DNA from: Deferribacterota bacterium
GTDB taxonomy: Bacteria; Chrysiogenota; Deferribacteres; Deferribacterales; UBA228
Length of the DNA stretch: 32,512 nt
Direction: 5' to 3'
Assembly: GCA_034189185.1 (NCBI GenBank)
Contig: JAXHVM010000005.1
Coordinates: forward strand, 1 to 32,512
Positions 1-8,585 of the stretch are shown one piece after another (position 1 is the stretch's first letter; each line of letters starts with the position of its first letter). The translations under genes were made by a program, and so were the position numbers. The notes under the pieces are model-generated. The model saw nothing but the letters and a program-made list of their open reading frames with translations. It made no database searches and was not told where the DNA came from.

Positions 1-5
1 GTAAA

Positions 6-26
6 TTCTATTGATGTAAAATAGAA
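6..26. promoter_or_regulatory. 21-bp inverted repeat upstream of the acyl-CoA island
   Basis: Perfect 7-bp arms TTCTATT and AATAGAA flank a 7-nt centre, about 40 bp before the first start codon. Its size and place fit a dimeric repressor operator (fatty-acid clusters are often under TetR-type or FadR-type control), but no regulator gene is visible nearby and in such AT-rich DNA a chance palindrome is possible. No convincing -35/-10 pair was found here. Confidence 0.3.
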
Positions 27-65
27 CGTAGTTGTTTATATATTATATAAATTGGAGGTATTTTT

Positions 66-953
66 ATGAATGTAGAGAACATAAAAAAAATAACAGTTGT
101 TGGCGCAGGGGTAATGGGTAATGGAATTACTCAAGTTTGTGCTAGGAATGGCTTTAAGGTTATGATGGTAGATGTTAATGAAGAAGTTTTAAAAAATGCC
201 TATAAGCAGATAAAGGATGGCCCTTTTGGGCTCTCAAGATTGGTTGAAAAGGGAAAGATTAAGAGTGATGAAATGGAACAAATTATAAATAATATAGAAT
301 CTACAACAGATCCAAGAGAAGCAGCTAAAGATGCAGACTTAGTTATAGAAGCTGTTTCTGAAAATCTTGAGCTAAAGAAAAAAATTTGGAACCAGTATGA
401 TGAGCTGTGCCCTGAAAAAACAATTTTTGCATCTAATACATCCACTATAATGATAACTGATCAGGCTGCTGCTACTGAGAGAGCTGATAGATTTATTGGA
501 ATGCATTGGTTTAATCCAGCTCCTGTTATGAAGTTAATAGAAGTTATACGTGGTGCGCTGACTTCTGATAGCACATTTAATTTTATTGTAGAATTTTCTA
601 AAAAGTTAGGAAAAATTCCTGTTGAAGCAAGCGATAGTCCTGGCTTTTTTACATCCCGTTTTATTTCTGAGTTTATGATTCGTGGCGTAAGGATGTTTGA
701 AGAGGGTATGGCTGGCATAAAGGAGATTGATACTATGTGTAAATTGGGCTTTGGTTTTCCTATGGGACCCTTTGAGCTTATGGATTTAACGGGTATTGAT
801 ATTATAATGCATGCTGGGGAATATGTATATAGCATAACAGGTGATCCAAATGATAAAGCTCCTATAACATTAAGAAAATTGGTTACTGCAGGCTATATTG
901 GAAAGAAACCTGGCAGTAGAGGTGGTTGGTATGATTTCTATAATATTAAATAG
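66..953 (+). CDS. 3-hydroxyacyl-CoA (3-hydroxybutyryl-CoA-type) dehydrogenase
   Basis: Predicted cytosolic NAD-dependent oxidation of 3-hydroxyacyl-CoA to 3-ketoacyl-CoA (or the reverse). The 295-aa length is that of single-domain HBD/PaaH enzymes. The N-terminal Rossmann motif GAGVMGNG is at residues 13-20. The catalytic region has Ser123 in ASNTS, His147 in MHWFNP and Glu159 in LIEV, the His-Glu pair of the family. The C-terminal helical domain carries FGFPMGPFELMDLTG. The start is set by a GGAGGT ribosome site just upstream. Odd: the usual DTPGFxxNR segment reads DSPGFFTSR, so the conserved active-site Asn is Ser197. It leads a same-strand series of acyl-CoA genes. Family is certain; chain length and direction of the reaction are not. 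Confidence 0.93.
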   Translation: MNVENIKKITVVGAGVMGNGITQVCARNGFKVMMVDVNEEVLKNAYKQIKDGPFGLSRLVEKGKIKSDEMEQIINNIESTTDPREAAKDADLVIEAVSENLELKKKIWNQYDELCPEKTIFASNTSTIMITDQAAATERADRFIGMHWFNPAPVMKLIEVIRGALTSDSTFNFIVEFSKKLGKIPVEASDSPGFFTSRFISEFMIRGVRMFEEGMAGIKEIDTMCKLGFGFPMGPFELMDLTGIDIIMHAGEYVYSITGDPNDKAPITLRKLVTAGYIGKKPGSRGGWYDFYNIK

Positions 954-1042
954 AATATTTAAGAATAATTTAATTTTTTTGATTTTTATTACTTGAAATA
1001 ATTAATAATTTTAAGGAGATATAAAGATTGTGAGGTGAAATA

Positions 1043-2467
1043 ATGGCGGGAATAGTTTCGTATGGAGCATATGTACCAATGTGGAGGATTGATAGGTCTA
1101 AATTATCCGAGATTACTGGTATACCCTCTCTTGGAGGCGAGAGGTCTGTGACTAGTTGGGATGAGGATAGCATATCAATGGCAGTTGAAGCTGGCCTTGA
1201 CTGTCTTGGGGAGATTGATCCAAAAGAGATTGACGGATTATACTTTGCAACAGTTTCTTCCCCTCTTAAAGAAAAACAAGCATCCTCTATTATAGCTTCA
1301 GCACTAGATTTAAGGGAGAATGTATTTACTGGAGATATTACTACTTCAACAAAAGCTGGTGTTACAGCTGTAAAGATTGCAATAGATGCTGTTAATTCAG
1401 GAAATGCTAGCAAAGTTTTAGTTATTGCTTCAGAATCTAGACTGGCGGAACCTAAGTCTTTTTTTGAACAGATATATGGTGATGGTGCAACAGCACTATT
1501 GATAGGCAAAGATAATATTGTGGCTGAAATTGAAGGGTTTAATTCTATAAATAATGCTATACCAGGGGTTTGGCGTAGAGAAACAGATGTTTATCCAAAA
1601 GTATATGAACCAAAACTTGATAACCTTTATGGTTTTTTGAAAGATGTACCAGAGACTGTAAGTGGTCTTTTAAAGAAATGTAATATAGAGGCAAAAGATA
1701 TCTCTAAAATTGCGCTCTATGCACCAGACCCAAGAGCTTATATGCGTTTTGGTAAAGCTTTGAATATAGATTTAATGACACAACTAGAAAATCCTCTATT
1801 TGAAAAGATTGGTATGACAGGTACACCTCACTGCCTTCTTCTTCTTGCTTTAGCTCTTGAAAAAGCTAAGCCAGATCAAAGGATTGTATGTATTGGTTAT
1901 GGAGACGGGTGCGATGCTTTTTTGGTTAAAACAACTGATAAAATACTGAGCATAAAAGGAAAGAGCAAGATAAATGCTTATATATCTTCAAAAAGAATGC
2001 TGCCGACATATGGTAGATTTGCTGATTTCAAGGATCTATGGAAAATAGAAAGATCAGAAAATGCAAGGGCTTCAGTAGTAAAATATTGGAGAGACAGAAA
2101 AGGGGCATTACCCCTTTATGGGATGAGGTGTAAAAAATGTAATACATTGCAATATCCTATAAAGCGCTGTTGTATAATATGCAGTGAGAAGGATAATTTT
2201 GAAGAAGTAAAACTTTCAAGGAATGGAAAGGTTTTTTCTTATACCCATGACTATCTGTTGGGTTATGGGATTATTGCTAGCAATGGTTTAAATCCAGCAA
2301 CACGTGTAATTGTTGATTTAGATGACGGTTGTAGATTGTTTATGGAAATGAGTGATCATGAGCTTGACGAAGTGGATGTTGGCATGGATATTAATTTAAC
2401 TTTTAGATTATTTCATCAAAAGTCTGGTTTTCCATTTTATTATTGGAGAGTAAGGCCAGCAAGATAA
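1043..2467 (+). CDS. HMG-CoA-synthase-like thiolase-fold protein fused to a DUF35 zinc-ribbon/OB domain
   Basis: Residues 1 to about 300 match the archaeal-type hydroxymethylglutaryl-CoA synthase fold (start MAGIVSYGAYVP; DEDSISMAVEA at 40-50; GYGDG near 285). Residues about 345-474 are a DUF35 module with zinc-ribbon cysteines C363, C366, C377 and C380 followed by an OB fold. In archaea, thiolase, HMG-CoA synthase and a separate DUF35 protein form one complex that channels acetoacetyl-CoA; here two of the parts are fused and the thiolase follows 17 bp later. The position equivalent to the catalytic Cys of HMG-CoA synthase (DLEFACKAG in archaea) is Thr103 (DITTSTKAG), while a Glu (E49) and a His (H263) are present. 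It may thus condense by another mechanism or act as a partner of the thiolase. The start follows GAGGTG. Confidence 0.88.
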   Translation: MAGIVSYGAYVPMWRIDRSKLSEITGIPSLGGERSVTSWDEDSISMAVEAGLDCLGEIDPKEIDGLYFATVSSPLKEKQASSIIASALDLRENVFTGDITTSTKAGVTAVKIAIDAVNSGNASKVLVIASESRLAEPKSFFEQIYGDGATALLIGKDNIVAEIEGFNSINNAIPGVWRRETDVYPKVYEPKLDNLYGFLKDVPETVSGLLKKCNIEAKDISKIALYAPDPRAYMRFGKALNIDLMTQLENPLFEKIGMTGTPHCLLLLALALEKAKPDQRIVCIGYGDGCDAFLVKTTDKILSIKGKSKINAYISSKRMLPTYGRFADFKDLWKIERSENARASVVKYWRDRKGALPLYGMRCKKCNTLQYPIKRCCIICSEKDNFEEVKLSRNGKVFSYTHDYLLGYGIIASNGLNPATRVIVDLDDGCRLFMEMSDHELDEVDVGMDINLTFRLFHQKSGFPFYYWRVRPAR

Positions 2468-2484
2468 TGTAGCAAGGAGGAGAT

Positions 2485-3681
2485 ATGTCAGATAAAACAA
2501 TTAGAGATAAAGTTGCAATAATAGGCACAGGTGTTACTAAGTTTGGTGAGATATGGGAGAGAGATGCAGCTAGCTTATTAGTTGATGCTGTTTATGAGGC
2601 CTGTAATGAAGCACATGTTAATTTGCATAAAGATGTTGAAGCTGCATGGATTGGAACGCTTTATGAATTTTCTGGAATGTCAGGTTTTGGTTTTGCTGAT
2701 CCACTTAGTTTTTATGGAAAACCTGTAACTAGATGTGAAAATCAATGTTGTACAGGGATGGATGCTATAAAAAATGCCTCCTATGCAATTGCCTCTGGAT
2801 TGTATGATATAGTTATTGCTTGTGGAGTGGAAAAAATATTGGATGAAGCAAGTACAGGATTGCCTAATATAGACATGCTTTGCCCTCATCCTGTGTTAGT
2901 AGCTCAATCAGCCCCAGCAATATTTGCGCCTTCTGCAATACGCGCATTTAAAGAGTGGGGCTGGAGCGAGGAAGATCTCGCGAGGGTTGCTATAAAAAAT
3001 CATCATAATGGTGTAGTTCATCCAAAAGCTCATTTTAGAAGAGAGATAAATATTGATATAGCGCTAAATTCGCCAATGATTTCCTATCCCCTTAGACTGT
3101 TTGATTGTTGTGCAATGTCTGATGGTGCAGCAGCAGTTGTTTTAACAAGACCTGAGATAGCAAGGGATCTTGTTGGTGAAGGAAATTACGTTACTATTAA
3201 GGCAATAGGTCACGCAGTAGAAACGGGTATTCCATTTTATAGGCCCGATTGGACAGGACTTTCATATCCAGCAAATGTAAAGGCTGCTGAAATGGCTTAT
3301 AGAGAAGCTGGTATTCAAAACCCACGCAAAGAGCTTGACTTTGGTATTGTACACGATTGTTTTACTATTACAGAATTGATAAACTATCAGGATATGAAGT
3401 TATGTGAGCAGGGTGAGGGTGCAGAGCTTATAAGAGAGGGAATTACTGCTATAGATGGTGAGTTTCCAATAAATCCAGATGGCGGCCTTAAATGTTTCGG
3501 TCATCCTATTGGTGCCACTGGTTGTAGAATGACTGTAGAATTAACAAGACAGATTTTAAATAGAGCAGAAGGACATCAATTAAAAGATGTAAAAGCTGGT
3601 TTTGCCCATAACTTGGGGGGTCCACTTTCAATTGCTATGGTTACAATAATAGGGACTCCAGATTGGGAGCCAGGAGGATAA
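2485..3681 (+). CDS. SCP2-type thiolase / acetyl-CoA acetyltransferase family
   Basis: A 398-aa thiolase-fold enzyme predicted to condense or cleave acyl-CoAs. The nucleophile is Cys88 in ENQCCTG. The GHP motif His340 lies in GGLKCFGHPIGATG, and the C-terminal HNLGG (His375) replaces the CxG motif of classical thiolases, as is usual for the SCP2-like class that pairs with DUF35 proteins. It follows the HMG-CoA-synthase/DUF35 fusion by 17 bp, with an AAGGAGG ribosome site in the gap, and precedes an acyl-CoA dehydrogenase by 12 bp, so the three are very probably one transcript. A physical complex with the fusion protein is inferred from the archaeal precedent. Substrate unknown. Confidence 0.92.
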   Translation: MSDKTIRDKVAIIGTGVTKFGEIWERDAASLLVDAVYEACNEAHVNLHKDVEAAWIGTLYEFSGMSGFGFADPLSFYGKPVTRCENQCCTGMDAIKNASYAIASGLYDIVIACGVEKILDEASTGLPNIDMLCPHPVLVAQSAPAIFAPSAIRAFKEWGWSEEDLARVAIKNHHNGVVHPKAHFRREINIDIALNSPMISYPLRLFDCCAMSDGAAAVVLTRPEIARDLVGEGNYVTIKAIGHAVETGIPFYRPDWTGLSYPANVKAAEMAYREAGIQNPRKELDFGIVHDCFTITELINYQDMKLCEQGEGAELIREGITAIDGEFPINPDGGLKCFGHPIGATGCRMTVELTRQILNRAEGHQLKDVKAGFAHNLGGPLSIAMVTIIGTPDWEPGG

Positions 3682-3693
3682 AAGGAGGTTTAA

Positions 3694-4842
3694 ATGGATT
3701 TTTCATTAACTGATGAACAAAATGTTATTAAAAATATGGGAGCAGATTTTGCTAAAAATGAGATAGCTCCTATAGCCGATGAAGCAGAAAAAACGGGTAA
3801 ACCCCCATATGATGTTATATCAAAGATGGGTGAACTAGGTATGATGGGTGTTCCTTTCCCTGAAAAATATGGTGGTAGTGGTGGTGATTGGGTAAGCCAA
3901 ATGATACTTGTAGAAGAACTTTCAAAAGGTGATCCTGGTATAGGCGGTATGCTTGATGTAACAAATATAGTAGCAGAAGAGTTGTATAGATTTGGTACAG
4001 AAGAACAGAAACAGAAGTGGTTAATTCCAATTGTAAAGGGTGAAAAAATAGGTGCATTTGCTCTTACTGAGCCAGAGGCAGGCTCTGATGCAGGAGCAAC
4101 TAAAACCACTGCTGTATTAGACGGGGATAATTGGGTTATTAATGGCACAAAACAATTTATTACTAATATAGCGATGGATAATGCATCTATTGTTATTTTG
4201 ACCGCTAAATGCCCTCAACTTGAGAATAAGCTAGGTAAGAAACGTGTGATAAACACCTTTATAGTCCCAAAGGGTACACCAGGTTTTAGTATTGCTACAC
4301 ACTGGGACAAACTTGCATGGAAGTGGTTGCCTTCTGTCGAATTGAGTTTTGATAATTGTAGGATTCCCAAAGATTATATTTTAGGTGAGGAAGGTAGGGG
4401 GTTTGCTCAACATTTAGAAGTGTTACAAACCGGACGTATTTTTGTTGCTGCAATAGCAGTAGGTGTAGCAAGAGCTTGCTATGAAGATGCGTTATCTTAC
4501 GCCAAGGAAAGACATCAATTTGGACAGCCTATTTATAATTTTCAATCAATATCCTTTAAGCTTGCAGATATGTCTATGCATATTGAGCTAGCTAGGCAAA
4601 TGTATTTAAAAGCTGCTTGGTTAAAAGATAAGGGCAAGTCATATACTATGGAAGCATCATATGCTAAATTATTTGCTTCAGAGATGGCGGAAAAGGTAGC
4701 AAGTGATGCTGTACAAATTCATGGTGGTTATGGACTTATGTCTGACTTCCCTGTTTCTCGCTTTTATGCAGCAGCTAAAGTATTGCAAATAGTAGAGGGG
4801 ACATCAGAAGTCCAAAGACTTGTTATAAGTCGATTTTTATAA
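3694..4842 (+). CDS. acyl-CoA dehydrogenase
   Basis: FAD-dependent alpha,beta-dehydrogenation of an acyl-CoA thioester, with electrons expected to leave through electron-transfer flavoprotein (not encoded here). The 382-aa length is standard for short/medium-chain types. Visible signatures are FALTEPEAGSDAG (FAD/substrate loop), the dimer/FAD segment RHQFGQPIYNFQSI, and the C-terminal IHGGYGLMSDFPVSRFYAAAK. The catalytic base is Glu368 in IVEGTSEVQR, as in butyryl- and medium-chain enzymes. AAAGGAGGT lies right before the ATG. It is the last gene of the first acyl-CoA block; an AT-rich gap of about 300 bp follows. Confidence 0.95.
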   Translation: MDFSLTDEQNVIKNMGADFAKNEIAPIADEAEKTGKPPYDVISKMGELGMMGVPFPEKYGGSGGDWVSQMILVEELSKGDPGIGGMLDVTNIVAEELYRFGTEEQKQKWLIPIVKGEKIGAFALTEPEAGSDAGATKTTAVLDGDNWVINGTKQFITNIAMDNASIVILTAKCPQLENKLGKKRVINTFIVPKGTPGFSIATHWDKLAWKWLPSVELSFDNCRIPKDYILGEEGRGFAQHLEVLQTGRIFVAAIAVGVARACYEDALSYAKERHQFGQPIYNFQSISFKLADMSMHIELARQMYLKAAWLKDKGKSYTMEASYAKLFASEMAEKVASDAVQIHGGYGLMSDFPVSRFYAAAKVLQIVEGTSEVQRLVISRFL

Positions 4843-5062
4843 ATTTAATTATACAGGATATAACATATATAAAAAATAATATTATATATTTTATATAAAA
4901 TATAACAATTTATAGATTATAAATTTTTTATTTAGTTTATAAGCGCAAGATAATAAATAATTAAAAATTAATTTAAAATAATATACTATATTACAGTTCT
5001 ATAATAGAGTATAACAATGTACAAATACATTTAATTATTTTATATGATCATATAATATTTTC

Positions 5063-5091
5063 TTGATATATTATTTTTTTGTTGATACAAT
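5063..5091 (+). promoter_or_regulatory. sigma-70-like promoter for the ligase block
   Basis: TTGATA (5063-5068), a 17-bp spacer and TACAAT (5086-5091) match the vegetative consensus at 10 of 12 positions. Transcription would start near 5098, about 48 bp before the ligase ATG. Confidence 0.6.
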
Positions 5092-5106
5092 ATAAAATAG
5101 CGTTTA

Positions 5107-5130
5107 TATTATTAATGAAAATTAATAATA
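5107..5130 (+). promoter_or_regulatory. 10-bp-arm inverted repeat in the 5' leader
   Basis: TATTATTAAT and ATTAATAATA form perfect arms around a 4-nt loop (gaaa), ending directly before the AAGGAGGT ribosome site. It could be an operator just downstream of the promoter or a leader hairpin modulating translation. It consists of A and T only, so chance is not excluded. Confidence 0.4.
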
Positions 5131-5145
5131 ATAAGGAGGTATAAA

Positions 5146-6825
5146 ATGAATGATAAAATCATAAAAGGAGCACCTTCTACATCAAATGATGATTACCAGT
5201 TAAATACCATAACACTCCTCAGGCATGCTGCAAGGAGTTATCCAGAACAGGAAGTAGTTTCTAGAAAAAACGATGGGAATCTTTTTAGATATAATTATGG
5301 AGAGTGTTATGATAGGGTCAAAAGACTTGCAAATGCATTGACTGAACTCGGTGTTAAGCCAGGGGATAGGATTGGAGTGATGGAATGGAATACCCATCGT
5401 TTTTGTGAGCTCTATTTTGCCATATCAGGTATAGGTGCTGTGCTTCTTCAGTTGAATCCAAGAATTTCTGCTGACTATCTTACCTATGTGATAAATCATA
5501 GCGATGCCAAATTTATATGTGTCTCAGACTTCTTATTGGCTTCTTTGTTTGAAAATATAGCTCCTAATCTCAAAGGTGTACAAGGGTACATAATATTAAG
5601 TGATTTTACAGAAAAAAGTACGTTAAAACTTTCACCCCAATATGACTATGAAAAACTTATTGAAGATGCTTCTAAAGAATATGAGTGGATAATGATAGAT
5701 GAACGTTCTGCTTATAGTGCATGTTATACTACAGGTACAACGGGCAAACCCAAAGGGGTTTATTATTCTCACCGTAATATATATCTGCATACTTACGCTG
5801 TCGCCACAGCATTACAGGTAGGAATAGAAGATGTGATAATGCAAATTACGCCAATGTTTCATGCGCAGGGATGGGGGTTCTTCTATGTAGGACCTTTAAC
5901 AGGCGCTAAATTGGTATTTCCAGGGGCGTATACTCTTGAAACCCTTGACCCACTTGCAGATTTACTAGTTTCAGAAAAGGTGACAGTAACTTGTGGTGCT
6001 CCAGCAATCTTTATGCCTATGCTCTATCACATCCAGAAATTACCAAAGAAGCCTGATCTTACAGGTCTTCGCATGGCTTCGGGGGCTAGTGAACCACCAC
6101 TTGCAATGATGAAAGGTTTTTGGGAATTAGGTAAGGCAGAGGTTATACATGCCTATGGTTCTACTGAAACCACACCTCTTGTAACAGGTAATATCCTTAA
6201 ACCCTCTTTAAAAAATCTATCTGAAAAAGAAAAATGGGAGCTTAAAAAGAAACAAGGGCTTATTGTTGTGGGTGTAGATGTTAAATTAGTAGGGATAGAT
6301 GGTAAAGAGGTGCCGCATGATGGAAAAAGTGTTGGTGAATTGTGGATAAAGGGACCATGGATTGCAAAGGAGTATTACAAAGATGAAAGAAGTGAGGAAT
6401 CTTTTCAGGATGGATATTGGAAGAGTGGTGATATGGCTACTATTGATAAGAACGGATATGTTAAGATTGTAGATCGATTAAAGGATGTAATTAAAAGTGG
6501 TGGTGAGTGGATCTCTTCTGTTGATTTAGAAAATACATTAATGGGACATCCTATGGTTTATGAGGCTGCTGTTGTAGGTGTTCCTCATCCAAAATGGGAG
6601 GAGAGACCATTGGCATTAGTAGTATTAACAGAGGAAGGGAAAAAGAGTCTTAAAAAGGAAGATTTATACACATTCCTTATGGAAGAGGGATCTTTTGCTA
6701 AATGGCAATTACCCGATGATATAATTTTTGTCGATGAGATTCCTAAGACAAGTGTGGGGAAGATTGCCAAGAAAGATATAAAGGGAAAATATAAGGATGT
6801 TTATATAAAAGGAGATAAAGAATGA
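5146..6825 (+). CDS. AMP-forming fatty acyl-CoA ligase, AlkK-like
   Basis: Activates a carboxylic acid to acyl-AMP and then acyl-CoA. The 559-aa protein has the ANL P-loop TTGTTGKPKG at residues 195-204 followed by VYYSHRN, a region MFHAQGWGFFYVGPLTGAKLVFPG typical of AlkK/medium-to-long-chain ligases, AYGSTETTP (motif A5), the hinge DRLKDVIKSGGEWIS, and the A10 lysine K539 in PKTSVGKIAKK. The ribosome site is AAGGAGGT. Its stop overlaps the next ligase start (ATGA), implying translational coupling. Its 3' end (codons for KYKDVYIKGDKE) recurs as a relic near 9.4 kb. Fatty acid chain length cannot be read from the sequence. Confidence 0.94.
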   Translation: MNDKIIKGAPSTSNDDYQLNTITLLRHAARSYPEQEVVSRKNDGNLFRYNYGECYDRVKRLANALTELGVKPGDRIGVMEWNTHRFCELYFAISGIGAVLLQLNPRISADYLTYVINHSDAKFICVSDFLLASLFENIAPNLKGVQGYIILSDFTEKSTLKLSPQYDYEKLIEDASKEYEWIMIDERSAYSACYTTGTTGKPKGVYYSHRNIYLHTYAVATALQVGIEDVIMQITPMFHAQGWGFFYVGPLTGAKLVFPGAYTLETLDPLADLLVSEKVTVTCGAPAIFMPMLYHIQKLPKKPDLTGLRMASGASEPPLAMMKGFWELGKAEVIHAYGSTETTPLVTGNILKPSLKNLSEKEKWELKKKQGLIVVGVDVKLVGIDGKEVPHDGKSVGELWIKGPWIAKEYYKDERSEESFQDGYWKSGDMATIDKNGYVKIVDRLKDVIKSGGEWISSVDLENTLMGHPMVYEAAVVGVPHPKWEERPLALVVLTEEGKKSLKKEDLYTFLMEEGSFAKWQLPDDIIFVDEIPKTSVGKIAKKDIKGKYKDVYIKGDKE

Positions 6826-8366
6826 GAGAAAATGTAGATAGTATTGGGGATAGCCTTACCCTTACAGCAGGCAAGTACCCCAATAAGATTGCGCTGATAA
6901 ACTTTGGTGGCTCTAGGTTTACGTACAGCGAATTTAATGAGAGAGTAAATAGGCTCGCTAATTCGCTTATTGATCTGGGCATTGGGAAGGGTGATAAAGT
7001 TGCCTATCTTTTTTATAATGGCAACAAGTTTTTGGAGGCGCACTACGCTGTAGCTAAGTTGGGAGCAGTAGGAGTTCCTCTAAATACCAGACTTGTAGGG
7101 CGTGAACTTTCATATCAGATAGATAATGCTGATGTGATCTGTGTTCTATACGGTAATGAATTTAATGATACAATAAATTCAATTAAAGGAAATCTTTCGA
7201 AGGTAAAACACTTCATCTCTGATGGCAATGAGAGAGAAGGCGTACTTAACTATGATGAGCTTATTAGTGATGGCAATTCGAAAGAACCTGAGGTTAAGGT
7301 GTCCCTTTATGATGAAAACCTGATCCTTTACACTGCAGGGACAACAGGCCTACCTAAGGGTGCTATTTTGACACATAGAAACAGTTTGTTTAATGGTTAT
7401 ACGATGCTTATGGATTACCACTTGACGCACGATGATATTGCTCAAGTGGTGCCACCTCTTTATCATTCTGCATCACTTAACGCTTTTGCTGTGCCCACAG
7501 TGATTATGGGGGGCACAATGGTTATTCATAATCCAATGTCTCTAAAAGAGATCTTTCAGGCAATAGAAGAGGAAAAGGTTACTGTTACATGGGGACCTGC
7601 GACACTGTGGCGAATGTTAATTAGTGATCCTGCTATTAAGGAGTATGATCTTAGTAGTGTTCGTCTTATTGCTAATGGCGCAATGTACATGCCTGCTAGT
7701 ATGCGTAAAGAACTGTTGTCTTATTTTCCAAATGCTGAGATAGGAGATACCTATGGCATGACAGAGTCCTCTCCTTGTACGACTATATTACCTCCAAAAG
7801 ATGCATTAAGAAAATCATCCTCCGTTGGGATTCCATTAACAGTCTGTGATGTGAAGATCTTTAATGAAGAAGGTGAAGAACTTCCAGTTGGTGAAATAGG
7901 GGAGATTGTTAATAGAGGTAATTTTATGAAAGGTTACTATAAAAACCCAGAGGCCACAGCGGAAGTCATAAAAAATGGATGGTTCTATACGGGCGATCTC
8001 GGCATGAAAGACGAGGAGGGTTTTATATATTTAGTAGACAGAAAAAAGGATATGATTGTCTCAGGTGGAGAGAATGTTTACTCTAAAGAGGTGGAAGAAG
8101 TTATCTCCACACACCCCAAAGTCTTTGAGGTGGCAGTAATTGGTCTACCCGATGAAAAATGGGGTGAGGTTGTAACAGCTGTAATTACACCAAAGCCTGG
8201 AGAAAAGATCACTGAAGAGGAAATTATTGAATATAGTAAGAAAAATTTGGCAGGCTATAAATGTCCAAAGATAGTTAAATTCGTCGATAATATCCCAAAA
8301 AATCCAGCTGGCAAGATTGTGAAGTCAGAACTGAAGAGATTATATGAGAAGCAAAGTAAACGTTAA
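6822..8366 (+). CDS. AMP-forming acyl-CoA ligase (FadD/class I family)
   Basis: Second acid:CoA ligase, 514 aa, sharing an ATGA overlap with the AlkK-like gene upstream. P-loop TAGTTGLPKG is at residues 171-180, followed by AILTHRN. Further motifs are DTYGMTESSP (A5), GWFYTGDLG (A7), DRKKDMIVSGGENVY (A8/hinge) and the A10 lysine K498 in PKNPAGKIVKSEL. Layout and length are those of FadD-like and long-chain/aryl acid ligases; the substrate is unknown. An adjacent pair of different ligases suggests activation of several acids, or of one acid and its breakdown products. Confidence 0.94.
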   Translation: MRENVDSIGDSLTLTAGKYPNKIALINFGGSRFTYSEFNERVNRLANSLIDLGIGKGDKVAYLFYNGNKFLEAHYAVAKLGAVGVPLNTRLVGRELSYQIDNADVICVLYGNEFNDTINSIKGNLSKVKHFISDGNEREGVLNYDELISDGNSKEPEVKVSLYDENLILYTAGTTGLPKGAILTHRNSLFNGYTMLMDYHLTHDDIAQVVPPLYHSASLNAFAVPTVIMGGTMVIHNPMSLKEIFQAIEEEKVTVTWGPATLWRMLISDPAIKEYDLSSVRLIANGAMYMPASMRKELLSYFPNAEIGDTYGMTESSPCTTILPPKDALRKSSSVGIPLTVCDVKIFNEEGEELPVGEIGEIVNRGNFMKGYYKNPEATAEVIKNGWFYTGDLGMKDEEGFIYLVDRKKDMIVSGGENVYSKEVEEVISTHPKVFEVAVIGLPDEKWGEVVTAVITPKPGEKITEEEIIEYSKKNLAGYKCPKIVKFVDNIPKNPAGKIVKSELKRLYEKQSKR

Positions 8367-8369
8367 TTC

Positions 8370-8467
8370 TAATAAGTCTAAAACTGGTAAAAAATATGAA
8401 GATGAAGAAAGAAGGGTATAAGAAAGATATAGAAGAAACATATGAGAGATGGAAGAATGAATCCTGA
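8370..8467 (+). pseudogene. relic of a ligase 3' end
   Basis: No intact gene. One frame reads SKTGKKYEDE, resembling the A10 motif of a ligase. The next frame from 8396 reads MKMKKEGYKKDI then EETYERWKNES and a stop. The last 46 bp recur exactly near 12.6 kb in front of another ligase, where the same peptide follows an A10-like ALGKI. I infer the decayed C-terminus of a deleted ligase paralogue with a frameshift; a chance 72-bp mini-ORF is less likely because of the perfect repeat. Confidence 0.5.
8417..8462 (+). repeat. 46-bp perfect direct repeat, copy 1
   Basis: Identical over all 46 positions to 12612-12657, begins TATAAGAAAGATATAGAAG and ends GGAAGAATGAAT. Both copies can be read as YKKDIEETYERWKNE. 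The copies are about 4.2 kb apart and bracket the enoyl-CoA hydratase, one ligase and one acyl-CoA dehydrogenase. Confidence 0.95.
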
Positions 8468-8481
8468 GATTTAAACTTATG

Positions 8482-8512
8482 TTAAATAGCCCAATAAAAA
8501 ATGGGGTATAAT
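8482..8512 (+). promoter_or_regulatory. possible promoter of the enoyl-CoA hydratase gene
   Basis: A perfect TATAAT lies at 8507-8512, about 75 bp before the start codon. The best upstream partner is TTAAAT at 8482-8487, spaced 19 bp, which is weak. Confidence 0.35.
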
Positions 8513-8585
8513 AATTAAAATTGAATATTTTTAAATTAACTATACGTCACAAAAATCAAAAAAAAGAGCTTATGAGGTATAAGTT

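Larger units (their letters stand above)
4843..5145. other. AT-rich intergenic spacer with promoter
   Basis: No gene is seen in this roughly 300-bp stretch. It is extremely AT-rich and contains a 20-bp perfect palindrome centred near 4895 (4885-4904; arms of A and T only, so possibly chance), then the promoter and hairpin listed separately, then the ribosome site of the next gene. No clear GC-stem terminator follows the acyl-CoA dehydrogenase. Confidence 0.6.

Noticed and set aside
461-1509. Long open frames on the minus strand opposite the dehydrogenase and synthase genes (124 and 179 codons)
   Set aside because: They lie antisense within well-supported genes, have no ribosome sites or recognisable domains, and reflect codon bias of the real genes.
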